Assembly: GCA_002633005.1 (NCBI GenBank)
Contig: NMRA01000097.1
Location: forward strand, 161,426-225,425
DNA length: 64,000 nucleotides
Reading direction: 5' to 3'
From: Phoronis australis
Taxonomy: Eukaryota; Phoronida; Phoronidae
Part shown: piece by piece, positions 61,993-64,000 of the stretch
Layout of the letters: each line of letters begins with the position of its first letter
Position numbering within the stretch: the first letter of the stretch is position 1
The notes under the pieces: model-generated
Told to the model about the DNA's origin: nothing
The model's database searches: none
Seen by the model: only the letters and a program-made list of their open reading frames with translations
Translations under genes and position numbers: made by a program

Positions 61993-62173
61993 CTGCCGAC
62001 TAGTGAGTCGGCTGATGGCCGGTCGGCAGTTTAGGTTGGCAGTAGAGTCGGCTGGGGATCGCCTCACGATTCGGCACAGCGGTCGGCTTCCGGTCGGCTG
62101 AAAATTAGCCGACTGGTCGGTTAATTTGCCGACCGGTCGACGGCCGGTATTCGACTCCTAGCCGACCGGTCGG
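61993..62173. repeat. GTCGGC-rich patch with palindromes
   Basis: The hexamer GTCGGC or its complement GCCGAC occurs more than ten times in 180 bp, including GCCGACCGGTCG and CCGACCGGTCGG palindromes. Much more GC-rich than its surroundings. The open frame at 61916-62101 is a by-product. Confidence 0.65.
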
Positions 62174-64000
62174 ACAAAAATTCGCGATGTGTGTTGTATA
62201 CAGTGTACCTTGCACTATTTGGCTACTCAGATACAGTGAATACTCTGCAGTTTTGCAAAAGGATGCGTTACAAACAACACAGGTCTGCGTCTATAATAAA
62301 ATGTTACTCAGATCAGACCCCAACATGCAATATAAAAGAGTCTAGCATGTAACTAGAAAACACGTGAATTTTACATTTCAACAGACCTACAGTAGGAATG
62401 AATTGTCAAATCGCCTATTGATGTGATTTTTAAAGAGTTTTATTGTTAGTTCGCTACCATACGGTTTAGCCTGAAGAAATGCTAGGAAACGTCTTTTTGA
62501 GCGGCAACAAAGAAAGAATCCTGGCTACATAAACCATTGTTTTGCCATTTATGTTGCGGATTATGTGCTCGGAATATTATGCACCCAAAGAGCTACATTA
62601 CCCTTGTTAGATAGATCTAATACATGTGCCACTGGCGCAAGGAAATTTTAATGTTCCCTTGTAAGCAATGCTTTATTTCCATGTCTTTGAACATGAGCAC
62701 CCAGGCAAGGGCCTTCATGCCTGCTTTCACACACTTGCAGGTAGGACATTATTTATAGAACAATAATCTTGCTACAACAGAGGTTGGTGATAGGTGAGTG
62801 CTTGTAACATGTAAAATGTAATTATGAAATCCAATGGCTTGGTTTTTTTCAAATATGTGAATCTGGCTTGTTTGAAACTGTGTGTAATTTATCTGATGAT
62901 TTTTCGGTATATGAACCTCACCCTCCTTGGGCCTGTGCAAAAAATTTGCATCTCTAAATTTCAACCCTTTTTGCAACAAGGATTATAATTACTAACATTT
63001 TGCCCATTTTCCTTCTTTTCACGCGGCGTACCATAAGATTCAACGTCCACTTGTGGTGGCCACTTTTGATGAAAAATGAAGGTCGTCATGTAACTGGAAG
63101 AGATGGATTATTTTGAAATATCATCTTTACAGGTTTGTAATCTAAAATATTTTGCACAAGAGACACCAAATAAAAATATAACCTAATGCATCACAGTTTT
63201 ACAAAAGGTACCTACACAACAACTTGTGGTCACAGCCCAATTCTATCATGCAAAAATTCATAAGGTGGTTGTTAATCTAATTTATTCCTTATCAAATTTA
63301 AGAAGTATCACATAGTAAAGTAAAAAAATATTACCGTGCTGATCAAGTAATTCTGGATATTGATTCATTGATATCTTAACACAGTGTGATAAGAACTTCT
63401 TCACTTGATATATGATTTTTACAAAAGGAAAACGACAAGTAACTACTTTCTCAAAACTTTTATTGGTGATATTTGTCTGATTTTCTATTATTCTAGACGC
63501 ATTTCTGGAAAATGTGCATGTTAGAGGCATTTTTTAGTAAAAGTGGGGAATCTATCTTTTTAGCATAATTATGGTGTGCTGATTTCAATTATGCCTGTTC
63601 CCAAGCTGGATTTTGAGTTTTTGACCATCTAATTTGCATAAACAAAATGGCCGCCAAACCAATAAGATAAGAAACATTCATAAGACCAGGAGTAAGATAT
63701 GTGACGAACAATTAGGAAATTTTTGCTACAAAAACATAGTATAAGTTTTTTTAGATCACTTAAATCTAAGAGCATATTAATGAACGTCATTAAATTCCCC
63801 AATTATGATAATTAGCTTCCGCCATTACCAAAATATTCAAATTTCGTTGTAACTTTATCAATTTGCAGGCAAACATGACAAATAAGGTGTCTATACCTAT
63901 GTTTTGAAGGTCTAGAAAAATCATTATGACACATGTGAAGCTTTTTATTTCATCTTCACTAAGTTACAAATGCTCATTAATAAAGTCTGAGAATTAAATT

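Larger units (their letters stand above)
59757..64000. other. Possible 5' region of the CTHRC1-like gene, no supported exon
   Basis: Should hold the upstream exons (signal peptide, possible collagen repeats) and promoter of the - strand gene, or these lie beyond the window. No Gly-X-Y run or signal peptide is visible. It contains a decayed THAP fragment (61644-61885) and a GTCGGC-rich patch (61993-62173). The last kilobase is AT-rich and unremarkable. Confidence 0.4.

Overview
The window is animal genomic DNA. Its coding sequence lies in short exons separated by long introns, almost all with GT-AG borders and conserved phases, and it holds interspersed repeats and single-N assembly gaps (38202 and 44255). 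The domain mix (long Ig arrays, TSP1, a CTHRC1-type domain combined with fibronectin type II) and the many copies of the palindrome TACATGTA fit an invertebrate deuterostome such as a lancelet or acorn worm. That placement is inference; no marker here fixes the species.

Left part, + strand, about 4.7-30.1 kb: one large gene. Fifteen exons encode 14 Ig-like domains. They alternate between two types: B (starting VGP, DGP or EGP) and A (with VSHP or a similar motif after the second cysteine). Nearly all are phase 1-1 exons of 318-378 nt. A TSP1 exon follows at 25.8 kb. At 28.2 kb comes a 1.6 kb intron-free exon that encodes a transmembrane helix and a long cytoplasmic part, which contains a domain resembling the stalk/microtubule-binding domain of dynein heavy chain, followed by a Lys/Arg-rich tail. 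A poly(A) signal lies about 210 bp after the stop. If all exons belong to one transcript, the product is a receptor-like protein of about 2,200 residues: an Ig14-TSP1 ectodomain joined through the membrane to a dynein-stalk-like domain. I see no described protein with this layout, and it is the main candidate for something new. The splice between the TSP1 exon and the membrane exon is the weak link.

Middle part, about 30-36 kb: the space between two genes that meet tail to tail. It holds a THAP zinc-finger fragment, an unassigned open frame and a short GC-rich direct repeat.

Right part, - strand, about 59.8-36.0 kb: a second multi-exon gene for a probable secreted protein. In transcript order it has a Cys-rich exon, a three-exon CTHRC1-like module, a fibronectin type II exon, a second CTHRC1-like module, and a third module that ends in a stop codon at 36037. 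Each module is cut at the same places (phases 1-0, 0-1, 1-1). The first sub-exon of the third module is not firmly identified, and the true 5' end of the gene is not visible.

Repeats: two copies of a foldback element with a tRNA-like A box and B box, several short elements with CAG.GGC.GAT-type ends, two related THAP fragments, a 751-bp near-identical duplication around an N (probably two haplotypes assembled in series), a GTCGGC-rich patch and an AAGTTTT-rich patch.
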